From assembly GCA_030522415.1 (NCBI GenBank), contig CM060107.1, positions 5,568,847-5,632,846 on the forward strand: a stretch of 64,000 bases of DNA, in the 5' to 3' direction. This stretch comes from Channallabes apus. Lineage: Eukaryota; Chordata; Actinopteri; Siluriformes; Clariidae. Positions 33,570-44,336 of this stretch are shown in pieces. A program made the position numbers and the translations under genes. The notes beneath the pieces were generated by a model. The model did no database searches. It was not told the DNA's origin and was given only the letters and a program-made list of their open reading frames with translations. Positions within the stretch are counted from its first letter, which is position 1. Each line of letters begins with the position of its first letter.

Positions 33570-33798
33570 TGGGCGGGGCTGGCGATCGCCGGTTTTGGGC
33601 CAAAGTTCTGTTTGTGCTCACCATGGTTGGGACGTTTGTTCTAGGTTAGCGGCTTCGGCCAAGTTTAAGTGTGTGTATGTGTGTTTTGACCTGTGTGTGC
33701 TTGTGCTGAGTTCAATAAACTACTCCCAGTCATTACATTGGGTAGCCACCAAGCTCACTCGTTCTCCAAGATCCCTGCTAGCGTCGAAAAACGCTACA
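33570..33798 (+). repeat. Mini-Gypsy 5' LTR
   Basis: Starts TGGGCGGGGCTGG, ends AAAACGCTACA, and contains the polyadenylation signal AATAAA (CAATAAACTACT). Confidence 0.9.
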
Positions 33799-33800
33799 TT

Positions 33801-33817
33801 TGGTGTCAGAAGTGGGA
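33801..33817 (+). promoter_or_regulatory. tRNA-type primer binding site of mini-Gypsy
   Basis: TGGTGTCAGAAGTGGGA lies two bases after the LTR and begins with the TGG that pairs with a tRNA CCA end. This contrasts with Gypsy-1 and Gypsy-2. The tRNA was not identified. Confidence 0.7.
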
Positions 33818-33818
33818 T

Positions 33819-34230
33819 GGAGATGTCTGAGTTGGAGCGAACTGAAGAAGATCAAAGAGGGCCGCCGAGTGGCAGTAGAACTCCTGCAGAAGAAGCACCT
33901 TCCGGATGGAGCCAGCACCAAGAAGGCGGCGTGGCAGAAGCAGAGAGGCGAGATGAGGTCGACGACGCCGAGGCCCGGGACTGCAGGACTACGGCTCTAA
34001 CGTTCCGAGGCGCGAGGACAATGTACCCCAGCATCCGTTAAACTAGGTCCGGGAGGCAGCGAGGGGAAGCCACCTCCCGTGGCCATTTCTGTTTCCCCAA
34101 CTGGCGGAGTCAACTTCCGTTCGGGACGTGTGGGACAACGCGCTGGGATCTACGTAGCTTGTATGCTGGACGGCGTCCCGCTGCGGGCGCTTGTGGACAC
34201 CGGCTCCACTGTTTCACTATGCCTGATCAG
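33819..34230 (+). pseudogene. Mini-Gypsy gag scraps and protease start
   Basis: A short acidic frame from ATG 33819 (MEMSELERTEED) ends at 34041. In another frame a protease start is visible at about 34163-34218 (LDGVPLRALVDTGSTVSL) with the Asp-Thr-Gly active triad. The sequence then changes abruptly to integrase. Confidence 0.75.
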
Positions 34231-34887
34231 AGCGCCTCCACCACGGCCCGAGTGCTAATGGATGAGGTGTTCAGCCGATTCGGCGCTCCGGAGCAGTTAC
34301 ACAGCGATCAGGGGCGCAACTTCGAGGTGGAGGTGTTTGCGGCGGTGTGCGAGCGCCTCGGGGTGAAAAAGACCCGCACCACGCCCCTTCATCCGCAAAG
34401 TGACGGCCTCGTGGAACGCTTTAATCGGACGCTCACCACAGAACTCGCCCTACTTAACAGCGATCGGCAACGCGATTGGGACGAACATTTGCCTCTCGTG
34501 CTTTGGGCATATCGCACAGCAGTGCAGGAGTCATCGCAGGAACCCACTGAACCTGGGTTGGATTATTTTTGTTCTTTGAGGGAAAAATTGGTTCGTGTTC
34601 ATGAGTTGGCGCGCAGACACTTGGCGGACGCCGGTGCTAAGCAGCGCCGGGTTTATGACACTCACAGCCGGGGGCGAGACTTTGCCCCGGGAGAGCAGGT
34701 ATGGGATTATTCCCCTAGAAGGAAGAGAGGGCTATCACCCAAACTTATGTCCCACTGGGTGGGACCCTGTTCGGTGATCGCCCAGCTTTCGGATGTCGTC
34801 TACCGGGTGGGCGGGGCTGGTGATCGCCGGTTTTGGGCCAAAGTTCTGTTTGTGCTCACCATGGTTGGGACGTTTGTTCTAGGTTAG
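34222..34887 (+). pseudogene. Mini-Gypsy integrase remnant
   Basis: From MPDQSASTTARVLMDE the frame shows the second half of the integrase core (LHSDQGRNFE with Asp, then HPQSDGLVERFNRTL with Glu) and the C-terminal part (GEQVWDYSPRRKRGLSPKL, WVGPCSVI). The first catalytic Asp and the zinc domain are missing, and there is a further deletion near PTEPGLDYF. The frame runs into the 3' LTR. Confidence 0.88.
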
Positions 34888-35036
34888 CGGCTTCGGCCAA
34901 GTTTAAATGTCTGTATGTGTGTTTTGACCTGTGTGTGTTTGTGCTGAGTTCAATAAACTACTCCCAGTCATTACATTGGGTAGCCACCAAGCTCACTCAT
35001 TCTCCAAGATCCCTGCTAGCGTCGAAAAACGCTACA
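34808..35036 (+). repeat. Mini-Gypsy 3' LTR
   Basis: Same length as the 5' LTR. Joined directly to the VVYRV integrase codons without a polypurine tract, a sign of a further internal deletion. Confidence 0.9.
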
Positions 35037-35216
35037 GTATAAAGTACTCTTAATAGTTTCTTAACAGTAAAATCCGAATGCTTACCAATGTAACTTCTAT
35101 CTCTTTTTGCTCCAGCTAGTGTGATAAAATGATGCTTTCACAGAATTGCTGAATGAATTCATTGTGGTTATTCATAATAGAAAAATAGTCCAACAACAAT
35201 GACAGCAATTGTGTAG

Positions 35217-35345
35217 CAAGCATGGTAGTGTAGTGGTTAGCACCGTCGCCTTCCACCACCAGAGTCCGGGTTCGATTCCCGTCTCTGTGTGCATGCAGTT
35301 TGTATGTTCTCCCCATGCTTGGTGGGTTTCCTCCAGGTACTCCCC
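35217..35345 (+). repeat. tRNA-derived SINE-like repeat
   Basis: A-box GTAGTGTAGTGG and B-box GGTTCGATTCC at tRNA spacing (about 35225-35277), followed by the fish repeat body TGTATGTTCTCCCCATGCTT. A poly-C run and decayed tail follow. It is not a functional tRNA. Confidence 0.65.
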
Positions 35346-35626
35346 TCTCGCACCCCCCCCCCCACTATAGAGAATGAGTGAGTTCTGAGCTGTAAAAAAG
35401 ATGCAAATAAACCATTATAATTACAACATAAATCTTTAAATTAGACAGTCCTGAGCTGTAAAAAACATGGTTATGATACGTATTTGTTACAATGTAAACC
35501 CTGGAATTTGACAGGAATAAACTGTTTTTATAACAACATAAACATGTTAATTAGACAGTCATAACCCGTAAAAAAAAAAAAGAATTAAAATCTGTAAAAT
35601 ATACAGTATAATGAGTGCAATCCCGT

Positions 35627-35825
35627 ACAACCAAACATTGCTACCATATTTTTTACTATAAACTTCTGGCAACCACAGCTGCCATTTTTTTTACCGTAAC
35701 ATTTACAGTTTATTATTTTTCACAGTGCAATAACGGTGCTACCGTATTTTTTTCCAGTAGACTTCTGGCAACCACAGCTGCCGTTTTTTTACCGGAAAAT
35801 GTACAAATTATTTTTTACAGTGATA
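35627..35825 (+). repeat. Two tandem units of about 95 bp
   Basis: Both units contain CTTCTGGCAACCACAGCTGC with TACCATATT/TACCGTATT before it and a T-run and CAGTG after it. A dispersed fish repeat in tandem. Confidence 0.7.
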
Positions 35826-35829
35826 TGTC

Positions 35830-36762
35830 CTAAACTATTACTAAATAATGGCTTGAGTTTGCTGTTTTTGATAGCGACCCTGTTAATTAATTAATATTTC
35901 AGAATTTTATGTGAATTTGATGACATGGCATTGGGCATTGGCTTTAGAAATTCAGACTAATATTTGTGATTTCTCCCTAAGTTTATTTTTTAAGCTTTTT
36001 TTTTCCAAGGCAGTGGTCTGGAACTTCTGGTTGATTATATGTGGAATTACCACAATGATTTAAAATATCAACTCAATTTACTCCCCTATCACAGCAGCTC
36101 TTTGGGCTCAGAGGGCCTCCTTACTGTCATGTATGGAGTTTCACAGTTTTTCAAATTCTATTAACAAATAAAGCAAATGCTTATCAAGAAAATAACTCAG
36201 ATAAAAGTGTTTTGTTGACCAAGTGAGCACTATTAGATTTATAAAAAGAAAGTGGACCTTTGGGTGACTGTGTGAGATTTTAGATAATCCTGTAATATTT
36301 TATCAAGTAAAATCTAACCACGCCTTTGTTCCACAGAGTGAAGTCATCTTTCTGTCATTTTTCTTCTCTTTGAACCCCACACCCCCAAAAAAATCTTATT
36401 AAGCACCCAGCCAAATCTGAACAACTAAAAACACTGTCACAAACTTACAATTAGTTTTTCACAAACAAACAAAAAAGTTTTTAGTGAAGGAAAATAAAGG
36501 CAAGAGAAAAATTAAGTTTCCCACCAGGAATCAAGTCTCTCCAGGGTCTAATGTTAACCTCCTGGCCTTCTCCCTCTTCTCCTTTCTCAGAGAGGAAAAC
36601 AGGAGAGGAACACTGGAGAGGAACACAGCTCTCCCCTTGATCTTCTAGAAGGATAACAGTATAGCGGCTAGGTTAATGTTAGAAAACATGCACACATTTA
36701 AGACAATGCCTTTAACACTGCATAGCATTACAATATAATAACTAATTAAGTAACATAAAATA
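35830..36762. other. AT-rich spacer, nothing recognised
   Basis: No gene or known repeat could be supported. Confidence 0.4.
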
Positions 36763-36767
36763 TATAT

Positions 36768-36881
36768 TGTAAGAGCCATATCACATTTGTTATGTAAGAT
36801 GGATCTGCAGAATTTGTTGTTGTGTTTATTTTATTTTATTTGTTGTTAATTAATTTCATTCTATCTTGTTCTATTCATTAG
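36768..36881 (+). repeat. BEL 5' LTR, first 114 bases only
   Basis: Matches the first part of the 3' LTR at 46728 (GAGCCATATCACATTTGTTA, CTATTCATTAG) with small insertions, then stops abruptly at the truncated Gypsy-2. The rest of the LTR and the primer site are missing. Confidence 0.85.
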
Positions 36882-39800
36882 AATCAGTGGACTGGATACA
36901 ATGGGTCTTATCTGGGAAACATGGAATGAGGGGTGAATGCGTCGCATCGTGGATGGTAAGAGCAGTCTGACTGTGCAAGGGTTAATGATCTTGACTATGG
37001 TAAATGGACCAATGAATCTAGGAGAGATCTTGCGGGAGAGTGTCTTTATGGGGATGTTGCGGGTGGAGAGCATGACCCTCTGTCCAACACGATAGGCAGG
37101 GGCGGTAGAACGGTGACGATCGGCCTGACGTTTGAAAAGTGTAATAGACTGGCGAAGTCTAGCTCTCGCCCGCAGCCAGGTCCTCTTGCAACGTCGTACA
37201 AACGCTTGGGCAGAGGGAACTGCCACCTCCTCTTCTTGGGATGGAAATAAGGGAGGTTGGTATCCCAGACAACAGTGGAATGGGGAGAGACCTGTAGATG
37301 CCGTGGGTAGGGAGTTGTGTGCGTATTCTACCCAAGGAAGCATTCGGCTCCAGGAGCGGGGGTCCTTGGAGGTCATGCAACGAAGTGCTGTCTCCAGGTC
37401 CTGATTGGCTCTTTCGGTTTGCCCATTGGTCTGGGGGTGATAACCGGAGGACAGGCTGGGAGTAGCTCCCACCAGTTTGCAGAATGCAGTCCAGAACTGG
37501 GCAGAAAACTGGGGTCCGCGATCGGAGACGATGTCCACAGGGATGCCATGGAGGCGGAAGACGTGCAGAATGAGCAATTCGGCCGTCTCTTTGGCAGAGG
37601 GAAGTTTGACGAGGGGAACAAAGTGGGCGGCTTTGGAAAAGCGGTCGACAACGGTTAGGATGCAGGTGTTGCCCTCAGAATCTGGGAGCCCCGTGACGAA
37701 GTCCAGGGCAATGTGGGACCAGGGTCTGTGGGGCACAGGAAGTGGTCTGAGGAGACCTGCCGGTGGCTTATTGCCTGTCTTATTGCGAGTGCAGATGTCG
37801 CAGGCGGCGACAAATCGGCGGGTGTCTTCTCTGATTGAAGGCCACCAAAAGCGCTGCTGTAACAGAGCGAGGGTGCGGGTTCCGCCAGGGTGACAGGCTA
37901 ATTGAGAATTATGGCTCCATTTGAGAACTTGGGGGCGAGCCATCAGTGGTACAAAGAGTTTGCCTGGCGGTACTTCTGGGGTGTCAGGCTCTTGTTCGAG
38001 GCTCCGCTTAACCAGGGACTCTATGTCAAGGAAGGTGGCCCCAATGAGGCTTAGTGAAGGCAGGATGGTGGAAACTGGAGCCTCATCTGTGACTGAGGTG
38101 AACTGACGGGAGAGGGAATCGGGCTTGGTGTTCTTGCTCCCTGGTCGGAAGGATAGCGAGAAGTTAAAACGGGAAAAGAATAATGACCATCTTGCTTGGC
38201 GGGCATTCAGACGTTTGGCCGATCTGAGATACTCCAGGTTCTTATGGTCCGTCCAAATGAGAAATGGGACCTCAGTCCCCTCGAGCCAGTGTCTCCATTC
38301 CTCTAGTGCCAGTTTTATTGCGAGTAGCTCCCGGTCGCCGATTCCATAGTTTCTCTCTGCGGTGGAAAGACGGCGAGAAAAATAGCAGCAGGGGTGTAGC
38401 TTGTCGTCGGTTGGGGATCTCTGGGAAAGAACTGCCCCGACCCCGGAGTCTGACGCGTCTACCTCCACCACGAACTGAAGAGTGGGATCCGGCTGGGTGA
38501 GGATGGGTGCTGAGGTGAAGCGACCCTTGAGTCTGGTGAATGCTTCCGCCGCTTGATCAGACCACAGAAAAGGGTTCTTGATGGATGTGAGGGCGATGAG
38601 CGGGGCAGCCACTGAACTGTAATTTCGGATAAACCGACGATAAAAATTCGCGAACCCAAGAAAGCGCTGGAGATCCTTTCGAGTGGCTGGTCTAGGCCAG
38701 TCGGCCACTGCTTTCACCTTAGCTGGGTCCATCTGGACCTTAGACGGGGCGATGATGAAGCCAAGAAAGGAAGTCGTCCGACAATGGAACTCGCATTTCT
38801 CTGCTTTCACGAAAAGTTGGTTCTCCAGAAGTCTTTGAAGGACTTGACGAACGTGCACTCTGTGTTCCTCCAAGGAGCGGGAGAAAATCAGGATGTCATC
38901 CAGATAAACGAACACGAACGTGTTCAAGAAGTCCCTGAGAACGTCGTTGACCAAAGACTGAAAGACTGCCGGGGCGTTGGCGAGGCCGAACGGCACCACC
39001 AGGTACTCATAATGTCCCGATGGGGTGTTAAAAGCCGTTTTCCACTCATCCCCTTCCTTGATCCTGACTAGGTGATAAGCATTACGGAGGTCAAGCTTGG
39101 TAAAAACATTAGCTCCCTGGAGAAGGTCGAAGGCAGTCGACATTAGTGGAAGAGGGTAACGGTTCTTGACGGTTATCTCGTTTAAACCTCGGTAGTCTAT
39201 GCACGGCCGTAAGGTCTTGTCCCTCTTTGCCACAAAGAAGAACCCAGCTCCAGCAGGGGACGACGAAGGACGGATGATTCCGGCAGCCAGAGATTCTGAT
39301 ATATATCTATCCATGGCCTCCCTCTCCAGTGACGACAATGAATACAGTCTCCCCCTGGGAGGCGTTGAGCCCGGAAAGAGGTCAATAGCACAGTCATATG
39401 GCCTGTGGGGTGGTAGAGAGAGAGCCCGCGACTTACTGAACACCTGCTTGAGGTCCGAATAGTCCGAAGGAACAACTGAGAGGTCGGGAAATTCCTCATT
39501 GTCAGAGGGTATGGCCGGAGAGTAGAGAGCTGACTTAAGACAGGTAGACAAGCACAGAGGACTCCATTCCAGAATGGTGTTCTTGGACCAGTCTATGTGA
39601 GGATTGTGACGAGTCAGCCATGGGCGTCCGAGAACTATAGGGGAATGGGCGTTCTGCATGATTAAGAAGGACGTTTCCTCTGTGTGATTGCCAGACACTT
39701 GTAGGGTTATCGGGACCGTCCGTCGGGTGATGACAGGCAGGGAGGTTCCATCGAGGGCCCGAACGGCCAAGGGGCTCTCCAGTGCTAGCGTCGAGAGGTT

Positions 39801-39965
39801 TAGTTCCTTGACCTTTGCGGTGGAGATCAGGTTCTGATCTGATCCAGAGTCAATTAGTACAGGGATAGCGTGAGCTTTGCCGTGTGCTATGATAAATGCA
39901 GAGAGGAGTGGGCGTGTGCTAGGGGAACAGTTGATGATCGGCCCCTCCAGGGCCCCTAGATTCAC
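36882..39965 (-). CDS. Gypsy-2 pol (protease, RT, RNase H, integrase), C-terminally truncated
   Basis: A frame of over 1000 codons without a stop, reached from gag by -1 frameshift. Residues are counted from 39965, a GTG and not a real start. Protease Asp39-Ser-Gly (LIDSG). RT Asp292 in KLDLRNAYH and YLDD at 354-357. RNase H Asp503 (VEVDASD) and Asp573 (WTDHKN). Integrase zinc domain from HNSQLACH to CDICTRNK. Catalytic Asp755 (LDFVTGL), Asp815 (SDRGPQF) and Glu851 (GQTERAN) have the D-D-35-E spacing. The C-terminal fold ([10 protein letters not shown]) runs to SSPLIL and then enters BEL sequence, ending at 36861. The chromodomain is missing. Confidence 0.93.
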
Positions 39966-39986
39966 CGGAGGGGATTGGCTTTTAAA
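39942..39986 (-). promoter_or_regulatory. Gag-pol -1 frameshift signal of Gypsy-2
   Basis: The slippery heptamer T TTA AAA (39986 to 39980, minus strand) is in gag phase. A 6-base spacer is followed by a 9-bp stem: CCCCTCCGG (39973-39965) with CTGGAGGGG (39950-39942), one G-U pair and a 14-base loop. Gag ends at TGA 39964-39962, just inside the stem-loop. Pol has no ATG of its own here. Confidence 0.78.
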
Positions 39987-40873
39987 GGGCAGAGGAGGCG
40001 ATAATGGCCTGTTTGGCCACAGTAGAGGCAGGAACCTGATTGGACTCTACGTTGACGCTCCTCGGCGGAGATCCGGGCACGCCCCACCTGCATGGGTTCC
40101 GGGGCTGGTCCGGGGCTTTGTGGAGAAGCAGGGCTGGGAGACTGCCCGGACGGAGCAGAGTACCTGGGTGTCGAGATGGTTCGCGGACGACGTCTCTGTG
40201 TCAATCGGGCGTCCATGCGTCCAGCTAAATCCATGAGGCCGTTAAGATCGCTGGGGAGTTCTTGGCTGATTAAGTGATCCTTAACGTCCTCCGAGAGACC
40301 GTGGAGGAAGGCGTCATACAGGGCTTGTGTGTCCCAGTTTGCGGAGGCCGCGAGAGTCCGAAACTCGATCGCATAATCATAGGCGGAACGGGAGCCTTGG
40401 CGAAGCTCCAGTAGATGTCTGGCTGCCTCTCGGCCCGAGTGGGAGCGGTCGAATACCCTCCTCATCTCGTCAGTGAATGATTTAAAAGAAGAGCAGCAAG
40501 GGTCATTAGCATCCCAAACTGCGGTTCCCCATTCACGGGCCCGGTCGGTGAGGAGTGTGATCACAAAGGCCACCCTTGAGCGTTCAGTGGGGAAGGAAGA
40601 GGCTTGGAGCTCCAACAGCAGAGAACACTGTGATAGGAAGGAGCGGCAGGTCCCTGGTTCACCATTGTAAGGCTGTGGGTTAGGGAGCCGGGGTTCATGA
40701 TGTGGAGTGTGTGCTGGGACTGAAGGAGAACGGGTCTGTAGCTGCTGAAGTTGTGTGGTGATCGTAGAAAGTGTCTGGGTAACCTGCTGGATACTTTGTT
40801 GATGAGTGCCCAGTAGCACCCCTTGTTGTGAAAGCGCCTGTCTTAATTGATCCAAGTCTGCTGGGTTAGCCAT
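39962..40873 (-). CDS. Gypsy-2 gag
   Basis: An intact 303-residue Gag. The N-terminus is Gln-rich and coiled-coil like ([21 protein letters not shown]). The capsid-like region spans about residues 70-210 ([47 protein letters not shown]). [13 protein letters not shown] stretch precedes a single CCHC knuckle (C-X2-C-X4-H-X4-C from CLYCG). This is the sushi class from which mammalian PEG10 and RTL genes were domesticated. The start ATG 40873 lies immediately after the predicted self-primer site. Confidence 0.93.
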   Translation of the reverse strand: MANPADLDQLRQALSQQGVLLGTHQQSIQQVTQTLSTITTQLQQLQTRSPSVPAHTPHHEPRLPNPQPYNGEPGTCRSFLSQCSLLLELQASSFPTERSRVAFVITLLTDRAREWGTAVWDANDPCCSSFKSFTDEMRRVFDRSHSGREAARHLLELRQGSRSAYDYAIEFRTLAASANWDTQALYDAFLHGLSEDVKDHLISQELPSDLNGLMDLAGRMDARLTQRRRPRTISTPRYSAPSGQSPSPASPQSPGPAPEPMQVGRARISAEERQRRVQSGSCLYCGQTGHYRLLCPLKANPLR

Positions 40874-40874
40874 G

Positions 40875-40884
40875 GCCGATGTAT
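40875..40884 (-). promoter_or_regulatory. Self-complementary primer binding site of Gypsy-2
   Basis: On the minus strand ATACATCGGC begins two bases after the 5' LTR and ends one base before the gag ATG. It is exactly complementary to GCCGATGTAT at 41505-41496, and no tRNA-type site is present. Confidence 0.68.
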
Positions 40885-40886
40885 AC

Positions 40887-41657
40887 TGTCAGGGTTGTGG
40901 TTAAACAGGGAAGAACCCAATAGCAGATAGATAATCTCCTTGGAAAAAGTATTGCAGGTCAAAAGCTTAGTCAGAGCCGAGGGGAGAAAGCTGTGCTTAT
41001 GAAACAGGCTGTGTGGGGAATCCTCGATGACGAGGGTGGAGGCGTGTCAATGACGAGGCGGAATCACCGCGAATCCGGAAGTGAGAGTGACAGGTTGTGT
41101 GAGGAATCCCCGATGACGAGGGTGGAGGCGTGTCAAATGACGAGGCGGAATCTCCGCGAATCCGGAAGTGAGAGTGAGAAGCGAGCGCGCTGGTGAAGCG
41201 CTGTTGTCCGCGATCGCGGAAGTGCACACAAGCACACGTAAGTCCAAAACACACACACGTACCGGAGCTTGTGAGTACGGTGAGAGAGAAAGGCTGGGTA
41301 GAGCGTCACAGGAGAGATCCGTAGGCAGAGTCGATAAACAGGCGAGGGTCATACACGGGGAGTAGTCCAAAAACGATAGCGACAAGCCGAAGGGCAAGGC
41401 AAGAGACGAAATCCAAAGAATGCAGGCAAGGTCGAACACGGAAGAAAAAACACTAGGGTTACAGGAGAGACAGGAGAAATAGGCACGCAAGTGAGATACA
41501 TCGGCGAAGAGTGGAGCTCTTGCCGTTCTTTTAAAGCCGAGAGTAGATTGCCGGATTAGATGCAGGTGTGCTCAGGTAATCAGCTCAGGGAGTGTGGAAA
41601 AACCTTGGATGGAGTTAAGACCTGGATGTGCTGGGTTGGCTGTGCAGGTTCATGACA
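40887..41657 (-). repeat. Gypsy-2 5' LTR
   Basis: 771 bases on the minus strand, TGTCATGAACC to AACCCTGACA. It contains two copies of a roughly 70-base segment (41024-41175, GAATCCGGAAGTGAGAGTGA). No second LTR remains for dating. Confidence 0.85.
41496..41536 (-). promoter_or_regulatory. TATA-like box and predicted RNA start of Gypsy-2
   Basis: TTTAAAAG (around 41535-41528, minus strand) lies about 30 bases above GCCGATGTAT (41505-41496), the sequence complementary to the primer site. The spacing places the self-primer at the RNA 5' end. Confidence 0.6.
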
Positions 41658-41910
41658 GTCCGTACAGCAGAGACTTTGACTATCTTTAAACGACGACTCA
41701 AGACGCATCTGTTCCTCCAGTACTTGGACTAACCCCAACCCCCCCCCCCCCCCGCAAAAAAAACAACAAAAAAAACTCTCTTCCCAGTTGTGTTATAAAC
41801 CTAGTTAACCCAGTGTAAGTATGTATCCAGTGATGTTAACTTTAAAGCACTTTTTGTAAGTCGCTCTGGATAAGAGCGTCTGCCAAATGCCTAAATGTAA
41901 ATGTATAGGG
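41658..41910 (+). mobile_element. LINE 3' end (RT C-terminus and tail)
   Basis: Plus strand. The first codons read like the end of an L2/CR1-type RT (RTAETLTIFKRRLKTHLF), then a poly-C/A stretch and the fish LINE tail CGCTCTGGATAAGAGCGTCT followed by AAATGTAAATG. It is cut on the left by the Gypsy-2 LTR. Confidence 0.75.
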
Positions 41911-42658
41911 CTGCAAAAATAATTTTTTTAAAGCAATAGACAGGTGCGATTGTGCCTAAATGAAGAAGAATGCGAAAATGACCTGCAAAACTGGTATAAG
42001 TTTAAAATATTGTGCTGCACAGAAGTTAGGAAAAAAGTAGAGTTGTGGATCGCGGAAACTAGGAGCCGCTTCATGATGTCTCAAACGGACAATGATGGAA
42101 TTATGCCAGATTACAGCGTGTCAATGGTGGAGTTCAAGACGTCCACCTCTAGTAGGCACGGAAGCGTAGCGACGGCAGCATACAAAAGGTCTGTAACTTC
42201 TACATCATCCTCAGCCCAACTAAAGAAAGCGGAAGCCAACAGAGCAGCCTTGTTCATTAAAGTAGCAGCAGTTAGCAGAACGGCGGGCGATAGAACAAGA
42301 AGAGGCAGAATTAAAGGCTGATAAAGAAAGCTTGGAATTAGAAACTGCGCTCGCACTTGTCGATGCTGAATTACAGGTTTATCAGGGTCGTGAAAAATGA
42401 CAGCCTGCATAAAAGAGCGGAGTCATCGACCCGAGCTGCACGCACTCGAGCAGCCCGCCTTGGACGGCCCACAAACCTGAATATGACAGCCGACGAAAGC
42501 CGGTAAGAGAGAGCACAGTCAACGAACCAAGTAGCGAATGCGCTCCCAAACTGGAATACAATGAACTTCATGAGAGCAGCGCGTCGACAGAATACTTCAG
42601 ACTGCCATCACGTCTCAAGACAGCCCATCCAAGTGTACCAGTAAGTTTTGAACCAAAA
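41911..42658 (+). pseudogene. BEL gag N-terminal part, broken
   Basis: A frame from about 41944 (LCLNEEECENDLQNWYKFK) with charged, coiled-coil-like sequence to 42321, continuing in other frames with AEYRSRRKP-like basic sequence to 42658. No ATG start can be trusted because the leader is disrupted. Confidence 0.6.
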
Positions 42659-43639
42659 TTGAAAAGTACTTTAAATGACGGGTCTACCCAAGACAATAAA
42701 TACACCCGCCATGACATTGATACGTTAGAATCACAGAGCATGATGCAACAGCAGGCTGACATCACAGCAATGCTTGTGAAATGCCAAAGGCAATCCTTCT
42801 TACCTCAGCGTAATGTTCCTGTGTTTCATGGTGACCCTCTTGAGTTTACGTCTTTCATGAAAGCATTTAAACATGTTATTGTTGACAAAACCGATAGTGA
42901 TGCTGATAAGCTGTTTTACCTTGAGCAGTTTACTAAGGGAGAGGCTAGAGACCTCGTTCTGAGCTGTCAGCTTATGCCAGATCAGTGTGGTTATGTAGAA
43001 GCAATGAGACTGTTACAGGACAGATTTGGAAATAAACAAAAAATTGCAAACACGCTGATGCAAAAGGTAGCCAATTGGCCGGAAATAAAGTCAGAGGATG
43101 GAAAGTCATTAAGCGCCTTCTCCGTGTTTCTAGCATCCTGTCACAACATCATGTCAAGCATCGACCACATGGAGGAGCTAGATAACGCTACCAACATGCA
43201 GACTATTACTTCAAAACTGCCCTACGAATTGCGTAAGAGATGGAGGGACCAAGTGTACAAGCTTGAAGAGCGTAGTCAGACAAGACCCAAGTTTAAGCAG
43301 CTAGCGGAGTTCGTAGACCAACGAGCCAAAGTAATCTCAAACCCAATCTTCGGAAACCTGAACGCTTCAACCAGCGACAAAGGACACTTTAACAAATCCC
43401 CTCAAGGACCCAGGTCAAGAAGAGAAGGGAAGGCCAGGGTCAGCTTCGCAACCGAAGTCAGACAGGTTGGTAAAATCCACACAGACTCGATTACAATGAA
43501 GAATGCCGGTACATTAGCTGGTAGCGCTTTCACTAAGCCGTGTGCATATTGTAAAAAGGTCCATATTCAACGATCAGACACACAAAGACAAAGTAGAATT
43601 CTTAAAAAAGAATGGATTCTGTTTCGGATGTTTAAGTAA
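42659..43639 (+). pseudogene. BEL gag, DUF1759-type capsid region
   Basis: 326 open codons with the gag core of Pao/BEL elements: LPQRNVPVFHGDPLEFTSFM, FYLEQFTKGEARDLV, AMRLLQDRFGN, TSKLPYELRKRW. The zinc region begins at PCAYCKK near 43540 and then shifts frame. In such elements this protein forms the particle. Confidence 0.88.
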
Positions 43640-44321
43640 GGGTCATTTGTGGAAAGACTGTACCAGAAAAATTATATGTTCACTGTGTTCAAAGCCACAT
43701 CCTCGCATGCTACACAGAGCAGTGCAAGACACGGCGCAGTTAGCCACAAGCGCCAACGAAAACGAAACTGAAGGTGACACAAAAAATACACCACCTGCAG
43801 TGAGTCATGAATCAAATGCCCTCACTGGGGCTGGAGGTAATTGCATCCTCCCCATAGTACCTGTTAAAAAAAAGTCCAAGAAAGGTGACAAAATTGCAGA
43901 AGTGTATGCATTTATAGACCAAGGTAGTTCCGCCACATTCTGTACAGAGTCGTTAGCAAGGAAACTAAATGTACAAGGCAGAAGAGTTAAGATACGGCTG
44001 AGCACCATGAACTCCACAAAACTAGTAGAAAGCTACATGCTCATCAGTAGCCTGGAGGAAAACACCTTTGTCGAACTTCCCAATGTCTTTACACAAAAGA
44101 ATATCCCAGCTACAGTGGAAAGTATTCCACAACAGCACGACATCGACCAGTGGTCCTACCTTAGTGAGGTAAAGTTGCCCCAGATTAGCGTCGGAATTGA
44201 AATTCTCATAGGAAATAAAGAGTACAAACTCCTAGAACCACGGCGAGTAATCAATAGCAGGCATGAAGGGCCATACGCGGTGCAGAGTGCTCTCGGATGG
44301 ACTGTGAATGGGCCCCTCTGA
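43542..44321 (+). pseudogene. BEL nucleocapsid zinc region and protease
   Basis: After a frameshift near 43555 come FCFGCLSKGHLWKDC (CCHC) and ICSLCSKPHPRMLH. The protease follows with VYAFIDQGSSATFC, where BEL proteases have Asp-x-Gly. The sequence continues to EPRRVINSRHEGPYAVQSALGWTVNGPL before a stop. Confidence 0.85.
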
Positions 44322-44336
44322 GAACCCGACGAACCA

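Larger units (their letters stand above)
33570..35036 (+). mobile_element. Deleted mini-Gypsy LTR element
   Basis: 1467 bases bounded by 229-bp LTRs (33570-33798 and 34808-35036) that by eye differ at five positions. A tRNA-type primer site follows the 5' LTR. Inside are only scraps of gag, the start of protease, and a shortened integrase that runs into the 3' LTR. RT and RNase H are gone. No clear target duplication is visible. It could have moved only with help from a complete relative. Confidence 0.88.
36882..41657 (-). mobile_element. Gypsy-2: sushi-like LTR retrotransposon, 3' truncated
   Basis: A minus-strand element with a 5' LTR (40887-41657), intact gag and an open pol that is cut at 36882 before the chromodomain. 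The 3' LTR is absent. Its gag, frameshift signal and self-primer layout match the sushi group. The left junction is directly with BEL LTR sequence, consistent with a later deletion. Confidence 0.92.

Noticed and set aside
35217..35290. A tRNA gene near the (C)n run
   Set aside because: Followed by the body of a known type of dispersed fish SINE-like repeat. The acceptor stem does not pair.
37132..40236. Plus-strand frames of 60-140 codons
   Set aside because: Shadows of Gypsy-2 gag and pol on the opposite strand.
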